DNA of 36,464 nt from NCBI GenBank assembly GCA_002162955.1, contig MABD01000050.1, forward strand, positions 1 to 36,464, written 5' to 3'. A model generated the notes under the pieces. The model saw only the letters and a program-made list of their open reading frames with translations. It was not told where the DNA came from and did no database searches. The translations under genes and the position numbers were made by a program. The stretch comes from Gammaproteobacteria bacterium 45_16_T64. GTDB taxonomy: Bacteria; Pseudomonadota; Gammaproteobacteria; Pseudomonadales; Ketobacteraceae. Each line of letters begins with the position of its first letter. Within the stretch, counting starts at the first letter, position 1. Below, piece after piece: positions 19,267 to 28,916 of this stretch.

Positions 19267-19605
19267 ATGAGTTTCTTTATTTCAGACGCAATGGCAGAAG
19301 TTGCACCTATCGCCGGACCTGGTCAAGCTGACCCATTTGGCATGTTTCTACCCCTAATTCTATTTGCCGTAGTGTTCTACTTTTTTCTTTGGCGCCCACA
19401 GAGCAAGCGCAATAAGGAACAAAAAGAGCTAATGGGTGCCATATCCAAAGGTGACGAAGTAGTAATCTCTGGCGGCATGCTGGGCAAAGTCACTAAAGTC
19501 ACCGATGACTTTGTGGTCTGTGAAGTGGCCAACAACACCGAGATCCGCTTCCAGAAGCAAGCCATTACGGCAACCTTGCCGAAAGGCACCATAAAAACTA
19601 TATAA
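19267..19605 (+). CDS. yajC: Preprotein translocase subunit YajC
   Basis: A 112-residue single-pass membrane protein. The hydrophobic segment FGMFLPLILFAVVFYFFLWRPQ (about 26-46) is followed by the conserved QSKRNKEQKELMGAISKGDEVVISGG stretch, then a small cytoplasmic domain. It associates with SecDF at the Sec translocon. The ribosome-binding site is GAGG six bases before ATG. It sits between tgt and secD as usual. Confidence 0.97.
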   Translation: MSFFISDAMAEVAPIAGPGQADPFGMFLPLILFAVVFYFFLWRPQSKRNKEQKELMGAISKGDEVVISGGMLGKVTKVTDDFVVCEVANNTEIRFQKQAITATLPKGTIKTI

Positions 19606-19613
19606 GCATATGT

Positions 19614-19635
19614 AAGGGCGCCAGAAGGCGCCCTT
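19614..19635 (+). other. Stable RNA hairpin between yajC and secD
   Basis: AAGGGCGCC and GGCGCCCTT form a perfect nine-base-pair stem with the loop AGAA. Only AACTTAT follows, so the U-tract of a terminator is missing. It could lower read-through into secD or set mRNA ends, which would let YajC be made in excess over SecDF. Confidence 0.6.
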
Positions 19636-19670
19636 AACTTATCGTAAAGGCATACACTCAAGGCTTACCC

Positions 19671-21548
19671 ATGCTGAATAAATACCCTCTTTGGAAATAC
19701 CTACTGTTAGTGGTGGTGATCACCATTGGCACCATATACTCCTTACCGAATCTCTACCCTGATGACCCAGCGGTGCAAATTTCTGGCGCGTCGGCGGCGA
19801 TTAAAGTCGATCTACTTGCGGTAGACAGAGCTAAAGAGGCGCTCAATAAAGCGGGTATTGCGTATAAATCTGCCGACCTATTAACGCAGCTGCCCAAGTC
19901 AGGCTTGTTTCGTTTTAATGATACTGATGCTCAGTTAAAAGCCAAAAAGGTGATCTCGGAGACACTGGGTGAAAAGAATTTTGTCGTCGCGTTGAACCTG
20001 GCTCCTACGACGCCAGATTGGTTGGCAAGCTTAGGTGCGTCACCGATGAAGCTGGGTTTGGATCTTCGTGGTGGGGTTCACTTTCTGATGGAAGTGAATA
20101 TGGAGACTGCGCTTGATAAGCGGATGGAAGATACTGTGGCGCAAATCAGGGATAAATTGCGTGAGGACAAAATCTACTACAAGCAAGTGGTGCAACAAGC
20201 ACAAGGTGCCGTGGTGAGCTTTAAAGCAGTGGAATTGCAAGAGCAGGCCAGTGATGTGCTGAGCAAAGAGTTCCGTGAATATCTGGTGGAGGAATCCACC
20301 AAAGGTGATGAGTTGTTAGTGACCCTAACACTGACTGCCCAAGCCAGAAAAGATATAGAAGACTATGCCATCTCACAGAACTTAACCAGTATTCGTAACC
20401 GGGTGAATTTGTTGGGGGTTGCAGAGCCTATCGTGCAGCGCCAAGGTGCCAATCGAATTGTGATTCAAATTCCCGGCATTCAAGATGCCGCCGCCGCTAA
20501 GCGTGTTATTGGTAAGGCTGCTAGCCTTGAGTTCCGCCTAGTGGATTGGGAAAACCCCAATTTCACGGGTTCTCGTGCTCCTGCTGGCTCAGAGCTTTTG
20601 CCTTTTAATGAAGGCGGGGATGTACTGCTGAAGAAAAAGGTCATTGTTAACGGTGACCGGGTGATCGGTGCACGCTCCAACTACGATGAAAATGGCCGCC
20701 CACAGGTTAATATCAATCTCGATAGCCGTGGTGGAAAAATGATGAATACGGTGACGCGCAAGCACGTAAAAGACCGTATGGCGGTGGTTTTTATCGAGCT
20801 TAAGCCTGAGAAAAAAGTGGTTGTTGAGAACGGTGTTGAAACCACCAAAGTGGTGATTAAGAAAATTCGCGAAGTCATTAACATCGCGACGATTCAAAGT
20901 GCGCTGGGCAATGACTTTAGAATTACCGGTTTGGATAGCCCAGAAGAAGCCTCAGAACTAGCGCTACTATTACGCGCAGGTGCTTTAGCCGCACCGATGT
21001 ATTTTGTCGAAGAGCGTACCGTTGGGCCGAGCCTAGGTGCTGAGAATATTGCTTCTGGTTTGATGTCATTACAGATTGGTTTTGGCGTGGTCATGATCTT
21101 TATGATTGCTTACTACCGAGTCTTTGGTTTGTTTGCCAATATCGCGTTAACGGTCAATCTACTCTTATTGGTGGCAGTGATGTCCCTAATTCCGGGTGCG
21201 ACATTGTCCCTACCGGGCATGGCGGGTATTGTATTAACGGTGGGTATGGCGGTGGATGCCAATGTGCTGATTTTCTCGCGTATCAAAGAAGAACTGGCGG
21301 CCGGAGCGCGGACTCAAGAGGCTATTCATTCGGGATTTGATCGTGCTTTTGTCACTATCCTCGATGCCAATATCACAACGTTACTAGTGGCTTTGATTCT
21401 ATTTATCTTTGGTTCAGGTCCTGTGAAGGGTTTCTCGGTCACCTTATCGATCGGCATCATCACGTCCATGTTTACCGCAATAGTGGGAACCCGGGCATTG
21501 GTTAATCTAGTCTACGGCGGATCGTCGCAGAAGAAACTGAGCCTGTAG
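19671..21548 (+). CDS. secD: Protein translocase subunit SecD
   Basis: A 625-residue RND-like membrane protein. An N-terminal helix (WKYLLLVVVITIGTIYSLPNLYPD) is followed by a large periplasmic region that begins with the D1 motif GLDLRGGVHFLMEV (about residues 128-141). Five C-terminal helices (about 455-615) follow, including VGMAVDANVLIFSRIKEE, the conserved membrane motif linked to proton movement. It works with SecF to pull translocating proteins using the proton gradient. It is followed by secF after 15 bases. Confidence 0.98.
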   Translation: MLNKYPLWKYLLLVVVITIGTIYSLPNLYPDDPAVQISGASAAIKVDLLAVDRAKEALNKAGIAYKSADLLTQLPKSGLFRFNDTDAQLKAKKVISETLGEKNFVVALNLAPTTPDWLASLGASPMKLGLDLRGGVHFLMEVNMETALDKRMEDTVAQIRDKLREDKIYYKQVVQQAQGAVVSFKAVELQEQASDVLSKEFREYLVEESTKGDELLVTLTLTAQARKDIEDYAISQNLTSIRNRVNLLGVAEPIVQRQGANRIVIQIPGIQDAAAAKRVIGKAASLEFRLVDWENPNFTGSRAPAGSELLPFNEGGDVLLKKKVIVNGDRVIGARSNYDENGRPQVNINLDSRGGKMMNTVTRKHVKDRMAVVFIELKPEKKVVVENGVETTKVVIKKIREVINIATIQSALGNDFRITGLDSPEEASELALLLRAGALAAPMYFVEERTVGPSLGAENIASGLMSLQIGFGVVMIFMIAYYRVFGLFANIALTVNLLLLVAVMSLIPGATLSLPGMAGIVLTVGMAVDANVLIFSRIKEELAAGARTQEAIHSGFDRAFVTILDANITTLLVALILFIFGSGPVKGFSVTLSIGIITSMFTAIVGTRALVNLVYGGSSQKKLSL

Positions 21549-21563
21549 GGTAGGAGTAAAATA

Positions 21564-22475
21564 ATGAAAGCAAAAATTGATTTTATGGGCAAGCGCACCG
21601 TCGCTGCCATCTTCTCAGCGATACTGTTAGTGGTGTCTATCGGTTCGTTTGTTTTCCAAGGGTTTAATCTTGGGTTGGATTTTACCGGTGGTACCCAGGT
21701 AGAAGTGGGCTACAAAAATGCCGCAGACCTGAAAAGCATCCGTGCAATATTAAAGGCCAATGAATTTGGTGATGCGACGGTGCAGTTATTTGGTAAGCCC
21801 ACTGAGGTGCTTGTTCGGATACCTCCTCGTGAAGGCCAGGGCAAAGCTAAGGTTGGTGAAGTGGTATTGAATATACTGCGTGGCGCCGATGAAAACGTCA
21901 TTCTAAAGCGAGTGGAATTTGTCGGGCCACAGGTAGGCGAAGAGCTGCGCGATCAAAGTGGTTCCGCGATGATTTTTGCATTGGGGTTAATGCTAGTCTA
22001 CGTTACGCTGCGCTTCCAGTTTAAATTTGCGCTGGGTGCGGTGACCGCATTATTCCACGATGTCCTAATTGTGATGGGCTTCTTCTCTGTTTTTCAAATC
22101 ACCTTTGATCTTACGGTGCTAGCCGCAGTATTGGCGGTGATTGGTTATTCCCTGAACGATACCATTGTGGTGGCGGATCGAATTCGAGAGAACTTCCGCA
22201 AGCTGCGCGAAGGCAGTGGTATAGAGATAATTAATATTTCGCTCAACCAAACCCTGGGCCGTACTATTATTACCTCGCTGACAACGTTATTAGTGTTGAC
22301 GGCGTTAGCGGTATTGGGCGGTGAGTTAATTCATGGGTTTGCAGTGGCATTGCTTGTGGGTGTGGTGATTGGTACTTATTCCTCAATCTATGTTGCCAGT
22401 AACGTCTTGTTAGCGATGGATATTTCCCGTGAAGACTTCCTAGAAAAAGAAGAGGATATTCCTGAAGTTCCCTAA
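21564..22475 (+). CDS. secF: Protein translocase subunit SecF
   Basis: A 303-residue partner of SecD. After the first helix comes the GLDFTGGTQVEVGY motif, the SecF version of the D1 repeat. The membrane part contains YSLNDTIVVADRIREN, which matches the conserved SecF motif, and LNQTLGRTIITSLTTLLVL. AGGAGTAAAATA precedes the ATG. It is the last gene of the cluster and is followed by a strong terminator. Confidence 0.98.
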   Translation: MKAKIDFMGKRTVAAIFSAILLVVSIGSFVFQGFNLGLDFTGGTQVEVGYKNAADLKSIRAILKANEFGDATVQLFGKPTEVLVRIPPREGQGKAKVGEVVLNILRGADENVILKRVEFVGPQVGEELRDQSGSAMIFALGLMLVYVTLRFQFKFALGAVTALFHDVLIVMGFFSVFQITFDLTVLAAVLAVIGYSLNDTIVVADRIRENFRKLREGSGIEIINISLNQTLGRTIITSLTTLLVLTALAVLGGELIHGFAVALLVGVVIGTYSSIYVASNVLLAMDISREDFLEKEEDIPEVP

Positions 22476-22514
22476 CGGCTTGGCTTTGGTGTAAAAATAG
22501 CCATGTATTTTCTT

Positions 22515-22546
22515 AAAAAACCGCGTTCTTAAAACGCGGTTTTTTA
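22515..22546 (+). terminator. Intrinsic terminator of the queA-secF cluster
   Basis: CCGCGTT and AACGCGG form a perfect stem around a five-base loop, with six A before it and six T after it. It closes the secF transcript and isolates the chemoreceptor gene that follows. Confidence 0.93.
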
Positions 22547-22739
22547 TTGTCTTTTTGTTTGTCAATCTTTTCTCCCCGCCCTAGTTCTCTGATTAATCTA
22601 GTCTAAGCTGAAATGTACGAGCCGTGAATTGCGTCTCAAACTGGACACACATTTAGCATGAATCACCAATATTTTTGAGTCGACCCCGTGCTGCCGCTTT
22701 GGTTGAGAAGCGACAACGAGGGCGATGGAGAGGATACGC

Positions 22740-22799
22740 ATGAAAATATGTATGCCCGTCACCAAGAGAGATGGTAAGCGAGGAAGTCACAATGAATAA
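22740..22799 (+). CDS. Possible 19-residue leader peptide overlapping the chemoreceptor start
   Basis: An ATG with GGAGAGGA six bases upstream opens a frame encoding [19 protein letters not shown]. Its TAA (22797-22799) falls inside the third codon of the chemoreceptor, five bases after that gene's ATG. The geometry would allow translational coupling, with ribosomes ending here and restarting at the receptor. It is very short, and may simply be chance. Confidence 0.3.
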   Translation: MKICMPVTKRDGKRGSHNE

Positions 22800-25700
22800 G
22801 ATTGAAAACTTGCAGTTGAAATGGAAATTAGTGCTGGGGTTTTCGATCCCATTGGTATTGATTGTGATGATGTCCAGTGTCGTGTATTGGGATCTGGGGA
22901 AATTGCTAAAGTCCACTGGTTGGGTCAACCATACGTATGAAGCCATTGATACAGGCAAAGGTATTACAGGCTCGTTGGTGAATATGGAAACCGGATTGCG
23001 CGGTTTCTTAGTGACGGGAGGTAATGAATTTCTTGAGCCCTATAACCAGGGGGGGATTGATTTCAAAACGCTTATGTCCAAAGCGAAAAAGAAAGTATCC
23101 GACAACCCAGGGCAAGTAGAGCGTCTAACGTCTGTTGAAGTGATGGAGGCCCAGTGGCAAAGCGAGCACGTTAAGCCTGCGTTGCAAATGCGAAGGGATG
23201 TAAGCGCCAACGACCGTTCGATGAAGGACGTCATTGAGTTTATTGAGCGTGGTATTGGCAAGAAGTACATGGATTCCATGCGAGGCATTTTGGACGAATT
23301 TGTCGCTGAAGAAACTGCACTTATTGCCGTGCGTAACCAAGAGCAGCAAGATATTGCCTCAACTACCACTCAGGTAACGATCTTTGGCGCACTGCTCGCG
23401 TTGGTTGTTGGTGGTGCAGTGACCTTTCTATTAACGCGCAGCATACTCGCACAACTGGGCGATGATCCTATTGCCCTTAAAAACATTGCGGATCGCATTG
23501 CATCGGGAGATGTGGAGTTCGACCTTAGTAGTGCGACTAGTGTTGGCGTACTAAAATCCATGGCGCAAATGCGAGAAAACTTAGCGGCGCGCAAAGTCAC
23601 CGATAATGAAGCGATGGCCATAAAGAACGCGTTAGAAGTCTGTAAGACTAGCGTGATGATGGCGGATAAAGATTACAACATTATGTATATGAATACCGCT
23701 GTGACAGAGATGATGAGTGGTGTGGAGTCAGCGGTGAAAGAAGCATTACCCAACTTTAATGCGTCCACTCTTATGGGCACCAATATAGATGTGTTTCATA
23801 AGAACCCGTCTCATCAGCGTAATATGCTGGATAATTTAACCGGTACCTATACCACCGAAATAGAAGTGGGTGAACTCACCATCGAGATTACCGCAACTCC
23901 GGTAAATGACGCTGACGGTAACCGTATTAATACCGTGGTGGAGTGGAAGGATCTCACCGCTATACTAGCCAAGGAGCGTGAAGATACTCGTATCGCTAAC
24001 GAGGCAATGGCCATTAAGAATGCGTTGGAAGTGTGTAAGACCAGCGTGATGATGGCGGATGCAGATTACAATATCATGTATATGAACGGCGCGGTGGTGG
24101 ATATGATGTCTGGCATTGAATCCGCGGTGAAAGAGGTGCTACCCAACTTTAATGCCAAGACGTTAATGGGCACTAATATTGATGTGTTCCATAACGATCC
24201 GTCCTATCAGCGTAATATGCTGGATAAGTTAACGGGCACTTACACCACCGAGATTGCGGTGGGTGCATTAACCATCGAAATTGTTGCTACGCCGGTGTTT
24301 GATGCTGATGGCAATCGACTCAACACAGTGGTGGAATGGAAAGATCTCACCGCGATGTTGGCGAAACAGAATGAAGAAATTCGCATTGCCAATGAATCCA
24401 TGGCAATCAAGAACGCGCTGGAAGTATGTAAGACCAGCGTGATGATGGCGGACAAAGATTACAACATCATGTATATGAACGGCGCGGTGGTGGATATGAT
24501 GTCTGACATCGAATCTGCTGTGAAAGAGGTGCTGCCCAACTTTAATGCCAAGGCGTTAATGGGTACCAATATTGATTTGTTCCATAAAGACCCATCCTAT
24601 CAACGTAATATGTTAGATAAATTAACGGGCACATACACCACTGAAATTGCAGTAGGTAAATTAACCATTGAGATTGTTGCCACACCAGTGTTTGATGCTG
24701 ATGGTAATCGACTTAACACCGTAGTGGAATGGAAAGATCTCACGGCGATGTTAGCGAAACAGACTGAAGAAACTCGCATTGCCAATGAATCTATGGCCAT
24801 TAAGAACGCGTTGGAAGTGTGTAAGACCAGCGTAATGATGGCGGATAAAGATTACAACATCATGTACATGAATAGTGCGGTAACGGAGATGATGTCCGAT
24901 ATCGAGTCCGGCGTAAGAGAGGTGCTGCCAAAGTTTGATGCGAAGACCTTGATGGGTACGAATATTGATGTGTTCCATAAAGACCCATCTCATCAGCGTC
25001 GCATGCTGGATGGTTTAACCGGTACTTATACGACAGAAATTGCGGTGGGAGCACTAACCATAGAGATTACCGCGACACCGGTATTTGACGTTGACGGCAA
25101 TCGATTGAATACGGTGGTGGAATGGAAAGATCTCACTGCGATGTTGGCGAAGCAAAATGAAGAAACCCGCATTGCCAATGAAAGCATGGCGATTAAGAAC
25201 GCGCTGGAGGTGTGTAAGACCAGCGTGATGATGGCGGATAAAGATTACAACATCATGTATATGAACGGTGCGGTGACGGAGATGATGTCCGACATAGAGT
25301 CCGCAGTGAAAGAGGTGCTGCCGAACTTTAATTCCAGTACCTTAATGGGCACGAATATTGATGTGTTCCACAAAGACCCATCGCATCAGCGAGGCATGCT
25401 CAATAAGTTAACCGGCACTTATACCACAGAGATTGTTGTTGGTGCGCTAACCATTGAGATCACGGCAACGCCAGTATTTGATGCCGAGGGTAATCGGTTG
25501 AATACCGTGGTAGAGTGGAAAGACCTTACGGAGATATTGGCCAAGCAGCAGGAAGAAACCCGTATCGCCAATGAAGCCATGGCCATCCAGAACGCCTTGG
25601 AGGTGTGTCAGACCAGCGTGATGATGTCCGACAAAGACTACAACATCATGTATATGAACCAAGCGGTAAAAGACATGATGAGTGATGCGGAGCGAGATAT

Positions 25701-27483
25701 TCGCACCTCGCTGCCGCAATTTGATGCTCGCACCTTAATGGGAACCAATATTGATATCTTCCATAAAGATCCATCCCATCAGCGCCGCATGCTGGATGGG
25801 CTCAAGGATACTTACAGCACCAATATCCAGGTGGGGTTGCGCACCATGAAGGTGACAGCAACGCCGGTATTCTCGGAAGATGGAGAGCGCTTGAATACTG
25901 TGGTGGAATGGCAGGATTTAACCCAGCAATTGGCAAAAGAAGCCGAGGACTTGCGCTTATCTAACGAGAATTCTCGTATCAAGCAAGCGTTGGATAATGT
26001 TACCGCTAATGTCATGGTGGCCGATAAGGATCTCAGGATCATTTATATGAATGATGCGGTTATCGGCATGATGCGTAATGCTGAGGCCGATATTCGTACT
26101 GATCTGCCGCAGTTCTCAGTGGATGGTTTGGATGGGGCTAATATTGATATCTTCCATAAAAACCCCGCGCATCAGCGCGGCTTGTTAGAAAATCAACGGG
26201 CAACGTTAAACTCTGAATTCCTATTGGGCGGGCGTACATTACAGGTTATTGCCAATACTATTCGGGATGATAGCGGTGAGCGCTTAGGCACCGTGGTGGA
26301 ATGGTCTGATCGCACTGAAGAGGTGGCGATTCAGAAAGAAATCGATAACTTGGTGGCTAGCGCCAGCGCAGGTGACTTGTCGGCCCGAGTGGATGAGGGC
26401 AATAAGTCTGGCTTCTTTAAGAATGTCAGTACCGGGTTGAATAACTTGGTTGGTGTATGTGAAGAGGTAATAACGGATCTTGGTCGCGTGCTTGGAGCTA
26501 TGGCGGGCGGTGATCTTACCCTGCAAATGACGGGAGATTATGAAGGTGATTTTGCGGCCTTAAAGGACAATACGAATCAGACTATTGATCAACTCACCAG
26601 TATTATCGGTGAGATTAACGAGGCATCAACACAGGTGCTTAGCGGCTCAGAAGAGATAGCCGCCGGTAACACGGATCTGAGTCAGCGCACGGAGGAGCAA
26701 GCGTCGTCACTGGAAGAAACCGCTGCTAGTATGGAGCAGATGACCAGTTCGGTGAAACAAAGTACTGATAATGTGCGCCAGGCAAATGGTTTGGCGACGG
26801 AGACCCAAGCGAAAGCAGAGGAGGGTGGAGCAGTTGTATCCAAAGCGGTTGATGCGATGGATAAGATCAGAGACAGTAGTAAGAAAATCTCGGATATTAT
26901 CGGGGTTATCGATGAGATTGCTTTCCAAACGAACTTGCTCGCACTGAACGCGGCGGTGGAAGCGGCGAGAGCCGGTGAACAGGGTCGAGGCTTTGCAGTG
27001 GTGGCAGGCGAGGTGCGTAACTTGGCGCAACGTTCGGCGGCAGCGGCAAAAGATATCAAGGATTTGATCAATGACAGTGTGGCGAAAGTGGAGGACGGTA
27101 CGCAGCTGGTGGGCAAATCAGGTGATACGTTAGCTGACATTGTAAAATCTGTACAGGAAGTGGGTACGTTGATTGCTGACGTTGCCTCTAGTGCAGAGGA
27201 GCAAAGCTCCGGTATTGACCAGGTCAACCAGGCTGTGTCCCAAATGGACGAAATGACCCAGCAAAATGCCGCATTGGTGGAAGAAGCAAGCGCTGCCAGT
27301 GAGGCAATGTCTAGCCAAGCGAAACAGTTGGGCGAGTTGGTGTCCTTCTTTACCACTGACGGAACTGGGGGAGGTACTCCAGCCCTTGGTGGCGGAGGTG
27401 CAGTCCATAGGCCTGCACCAGTGAGAGCCTCGGGAGGTGGTGGTAGCAGGGGTCACGACTCATCCGAGTGGGAGGAGTTCTAG
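22792..27483 (+). CDS. Giant methyl-accepting chemotaxis protein with seven haem-PAS-like repeats
   Basis: A 1563-residue transmembrane chemoreceptor. Order: helix 1 (11-33), CHASE3-like periplasmic domain (about 40-190, with [12 protein letters not shown]), helix 2 (193-216), HAMP (217-270), seven PAS domains of exactly 131 residues (272-1188), two HAMP-like units (about 1189-1280), and the MCP signalling domain (about 1290-1515). Its hairpin tip is [21 protein letters not shown] and nearby residues (1375-1411). A Gly-rich linker then leads to the CheR/CheB tether EWEEF (1559-1563). Each PAS carries FH and VVEW with His and Trp 49 residues apart, the spacing of the haem ligand and oxygen-stabilising Trp of Aer2. 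This suggests a multi-haem gas sensor (inference). I start at 22792 because AGGAAG lies seven bases upstream; an in-frame ATG at 22771 lacks a good site. No che genes lie nearby. Confidence 0.93.
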   Translation: MNKIENLQLKWKLVLGFSIPLVLIVMMSSVVYWDLGKLLKSTGWVNHTYEAIDTGKGITGSLVNMETGLRGFLVTGGNEFLEPYNQGGIDFKTLMSKAKKKVSDNPGQVERLTSVEVMEAQWQSEHVKPALQMRRDVSANDRSMKDVIEFIERGIGKKYMDSMRGILDEFVAEETALIAVRNQEQQDIASTTTQVTIFGALLALVVGGAVTFLLTRSILAQLGDDPIALKNIADRIASGDVEFDLSSATSVGVLKSMAQMRENLAARKVTDNEAMAIKNALEVCKTSVMMADKDYNIMYMNTAVTEMMSGVESAVKEALPNFNASTLMGTNIDVFHKNPSHQRNMLDNLTGTYTTEIEVGELTIEITATPVNDADGNRINTVVEWKDLTAILAKEREDTRIANEAMAIKNALEVCKTSVMMADADYNIMYMNGAVVDMMSGIESAVKEVLPNFNAKTLMGTNIDVFHNDPSYQRNMLDKLTGTYTTEIAVGALTIEIVATPVFDADGNRLNTVVEWKDLTAMLAKQNEEIRIANESMAIKNALEVCKTSVMMADKDYNIMYMNGAVVDMMSDIESAVKEVLPNFNAKALMGTNIDLFHKDPSYQRNMLDKLTGTYTTEIAVGKLTIEIVATPVFDADGNRLNTVVEWKDLTAMLAKQTEETRIANESMAIKNALEVCKTSVMMADKDYNIMYMNSAVTEMMSDIESGVREVLPKFDAKTLMGTNIDVFHKDPSHQRRMLDGLTGTYTTEIAVGALTIEITATPVFDVDGNRLNTVVEWKDLTAMLAKQNEETRIANESMAIKNALEVCKTSVMMADKDYNIMYMNGAVTEMMSDIESAVKEVLPNFNSSTLMGTNIDVFHKDPSHQRGMLNKLTGTYTTEIVVGALTIEITATPVFDAEGNRLNTVVEWKDLTEILAKQQEETRIANEAMAIQNALEVCQTSVMMSDKDYNIMYMNQAVKDMMSDAERDIRTSLPQFDARTLMGTNIDIFHKDPSHQRRMLDGLKDTYSTNIQVGLRTMKVTATPVFSEDGERLNTVVEWQDLTQQLAKEAEDLRLSNENSRIKQALDNVTANVMVADKDLRIIYMNDAVIGMMRNAEADIRTDLPQFSVDGLDGANIDIFHKNPAHQRGLLENQRATLNSEFLLGGRTLQVIANTIRDDSGERLGTVVEWSDRTEEVAIQKEIDNLVASASAGDLSARVDEGNKSGFFKNVSTGLNNLVGVCEEVITDLGRVLGAMAGGDLTLQMTGDYEGDFAALKDNTNQTIDQLTSIIGEINEASTQVLSGSEEIAAGNTDLSQRTEEQASSLEETAASMEQMTSSVKQSTDNVRQANGLATETQAKAEEGGAVVSKAVDAMDKIRDSSKKISDIIGVIDEIAFQTNLLALNAAVEAARAGEQGRGFAVVAGEVRNLAQRSAAAAKDIKDLINDSVAKVEDGTQLVGKSGDTLADIVKSVQEVGTLIADVASSAEEQSSGIDQVNQAVSQMDEMTQQNAALVEEASAASEAMSSQAKQLGELVSFFTTDGTGGGTPALGGGGAVHRPAPVRASGGGGSRGHDSSEWEEF
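23605..26355 (+). repeat. Seven tandem 393-bp repeats encoding PAS domains
   Basis: Copies begin at 23605, 23998, 24391, 24784, 25177, 25570 and 25963, each with an Asn codon, and all are exactly 393 bases long. Copies 1-5 are very alike in protein; copy 6 is more diverged and copy 7 most. Many differences between copies 2-5 are synonymous. The array is entirely inside the chemoreceptor gene. Confidence 0.97.
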
Positions 27484-27517
27484 CCGCTAAGGTTTTACCG
27501 TAAGCAGTGAACCCAAA

Positions 27518-27545
27518 AGAGGTGCCAATAGGCACCTCTTTTTTT
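27518..27545 (+). terminator. Intrinsic terminator of the chemoreceptor gene
   Basis: AGAGGTGCC and GGCACCTCT form a perfect nine-base-pair stem with the loop AATA, followed by at least six T. It lies 35 bases after the receptor stop. Confidence 0.93.
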
Positions 27546-27569
27546 ATGGGAGGAATAAAATTCAGACAT

Positions 27570-27602
27570 AAAAAAACCCGCGAGGGCAATCGCGAGTTTT
27601 TT
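27570..27602 (-). terminator. Bidirectional terminator shared by the small minus-strand gene
   Basis: CGCGA and TCGCG pair with flanking A and T runs on both sides (one mismatch in the lower stem). On the minus strand it follows the stop codon of the 44-residue ORF by 16 bases and is followed by seven T. On the plus strand it is a second barrier after the chemoreceptor terminator. Confidence 0.7.
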
Positions 27603-27618
27603 GCAAGACCAGGGTCTA

Positions 27619-27753
27619 TTACCGAGGCGGTGATGACTCTATCGGGATCGGTTGCAACCGAGTACCTGGTGGCACGTGGGGGTGGTCATCAAAGGGCAAA
27701 CTAAAGCTCTCGAATAATTCCAGTAATGCGTGTTTTAGTTCCTGCCAACTCAT
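27619..27753 (-). CDS. Unrecognised 44-residue protein
   Basis: On the minus strand an ATG at 27753, with GAGGT seven bases upstream, opens a frame of 44 codons starting MSWQELKHALLELFESFSLP. The first 18 residues could form an amphipathic helix. The remainder is rich in Pro (PFDDHPHVPPGTRLQPIP). No membrane segment or Cys is present. A promoter (27804-27831) precedes it and a terminator follows 16 bases after the stop, so it looks like a complete single-gene unit. I do not recognise the family. This stretch, 27484-27871, otherwise holds only the two terminators. Confidence 0.5.
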   Translation of the reverse strand: MSWQELKHALLELFESFSLPFDDHPHVPPGTRLQPIPIESSPPR

Positions 27754-27803
27754 AGAGAATACCTCATACCTTCTATCGGAACCCGTTACCTGGGCGTTCT
27801 TTC

Positions 27804-27831
27804 AGTATAGGCTTTCTCGAGGAGTTGACAG
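27804..27831 (-). promoter_or_regulatory. Candidate promoter of the 44-residue gene
   Basis: On the minus strand CTGTCA (27831-27826) and TATACT (27809-27804) are separated by 16 bases. The -35 matches at four of six and the -10 at five of six positions. The expected start is about 45 bases before the ATG. Confidence 0.5.
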
Positions 27832-27871
27832 TTATTTGTAGTTAAAAACGCCAAATAAAAAACAAAGAGAA

Positions 27872-28675
27872 TTAGCTTTGTAAATGAGGTCGAATGGTCT
27901 GCAGCATAGCCTTAAATAGCTTCGGTGGGGCGCATACGATATTGCCTGATTTAAAGTGGTCCATGCCACCGTGCAAGTCACCGACTAAGCCCCCGGCTTC
28001 TTGAACAATCAATGCTCCTGCGGCGATATCCCATTCTTTTAGGCCAAACTCCCAGAAACCGTCATATCGACCCGCCGCAACATAAGCGAGGTCTAATGAG
28101 GCTGCACCTTGGCGACGAATGCCAGAAGACTGTTGGGCAAAGTCTTTAAACATACCCATATAGCTATCAAAAATATTCAATTGATCTGGGCGGAATGGAA
28201 AGCCAGTGCCCAGTAAGCTGCCTTGTACTGTTTTGCGGCTGTTGACGCGTAAGCGCTTGCCATTCATTTGGGCGCCACGGCCACGCGCAGCAGTGAATTC
28301 TTCTTCACGCATAGGGTCGAGAACAACAGCAACTTCAATTTGATCTTTGATTTTTAACGCAATAGAGATAGCAAAATGTGGCACGCCGTTAATAAAATTG
28401 GTTGTGCCATCAAGGGGGTCGATAACCCACTGGTAATCCTTACCGTCATCCTTGCCTTCGATCAAGCCGGTTTCTTCACCCAAAAAACCATGGTTTGGGT
28501 AACGCTTTCGAATACCTTCTATAATGCTTTCTTCAGACATCTTGTCCACTTTAGTGACATAGTCGTTTACACCTTTGGCTTCTACATCCAGTAGGTCCAC
28601 TTGTTCAGCAGCTTGGGCAATCATATTGCCAGTGGTACGTGCGACGGATAATGCGGTATTCAGCATCGGATGCAT
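27872..28675 (-). CDS. suhB: Inositol-1-monophosphatase SuhB
   Basis: A 267-residue protein. GEETG (66-70), WVIDPLDGTTNFINGVPHF (83-101) and WDIAAGALIVQEAGG carry the metal-binding Glu and Asp residues of the inositol monophosphatase family. In E. coli SuhB also joins the rRNA antitermination complex, which makes its place in a segment bounded by rRNA signals mildly notable. It is divergent from trmJ across about 240 bp. The minus strand has TACAAT at 28786-28781, about 105 bases before the start, as a possible -10. Confidence 0.96.
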   Translation of the reverse strand: MHPMLNTALSVARTTGNMIAQAAEQVDLLDVEAKGVNDYVTKVDKMSEESIIEGIRKRYPNHGFLGEETGLIEGKDDGKDYQWVIDPLDGTTNFINGVPHFAISIALKIKDQIEVAVVLDPMREEEFTAARGRGAQMNGKRLRVNSRKTVQGSLLGTGFPFRPDQLNIFDSYMGMFKDFAQQSSGIRRQGAASLDLAYVAAGRYDGFWEFGLKEWDIAAGALIVQEAGGLVGDLHGGMDHFKSGNIVCAPPKLFKAMLQTIRPHLQS

Positions 28676-28916
28676 AAGAAATCACCTTAGGTAAAGAAAA
28701 CAAATTGAAAAAGAGCGGGATCTAGCGATAGGCCAAACCTATGGAGCAGTCCTATGAACTGACACCGTAGAATGGGCGGGATTGTACCAGAATCTGCGGG
28801 CAACCGCGTATAGGTTTTGTATATCTATGCTCTAACATGATGCCAACTGCGTTTTTATACAATATCTGTTAGTATGCGCGCGCTTTTCCTTCAACAGTAA
28901 TGCAACAGGTGCCCTT

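Noticed and set aside
22602-22628. A sigma-28-like flagellar promoter (TAAG and GCCGTGAA) before the chemoreceptor
   Set aside because: The two parts are 13 bases apart instead of the expected 15, and the -35 part is a poor match.
24240-24800. Repeated antisense frames with near-identical products inside the chemoreceptor gene
   Set aside because: They are mirror images of the PAS repeats; their similarity comes from the coding repeats on the plus strand.
23605-26355. CRISPR-like regular array
   Set aside because: The period is 393 bp, the whole length is coding and continuous in one frame, and there are no short repeats with unique spacers.
27507-27704. A 65-codon plus-strand frame after the chemoreceptor
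   Set aside because: It runs through two terminator hairpins and opposes the better supported 44-codon minus-strand gene.
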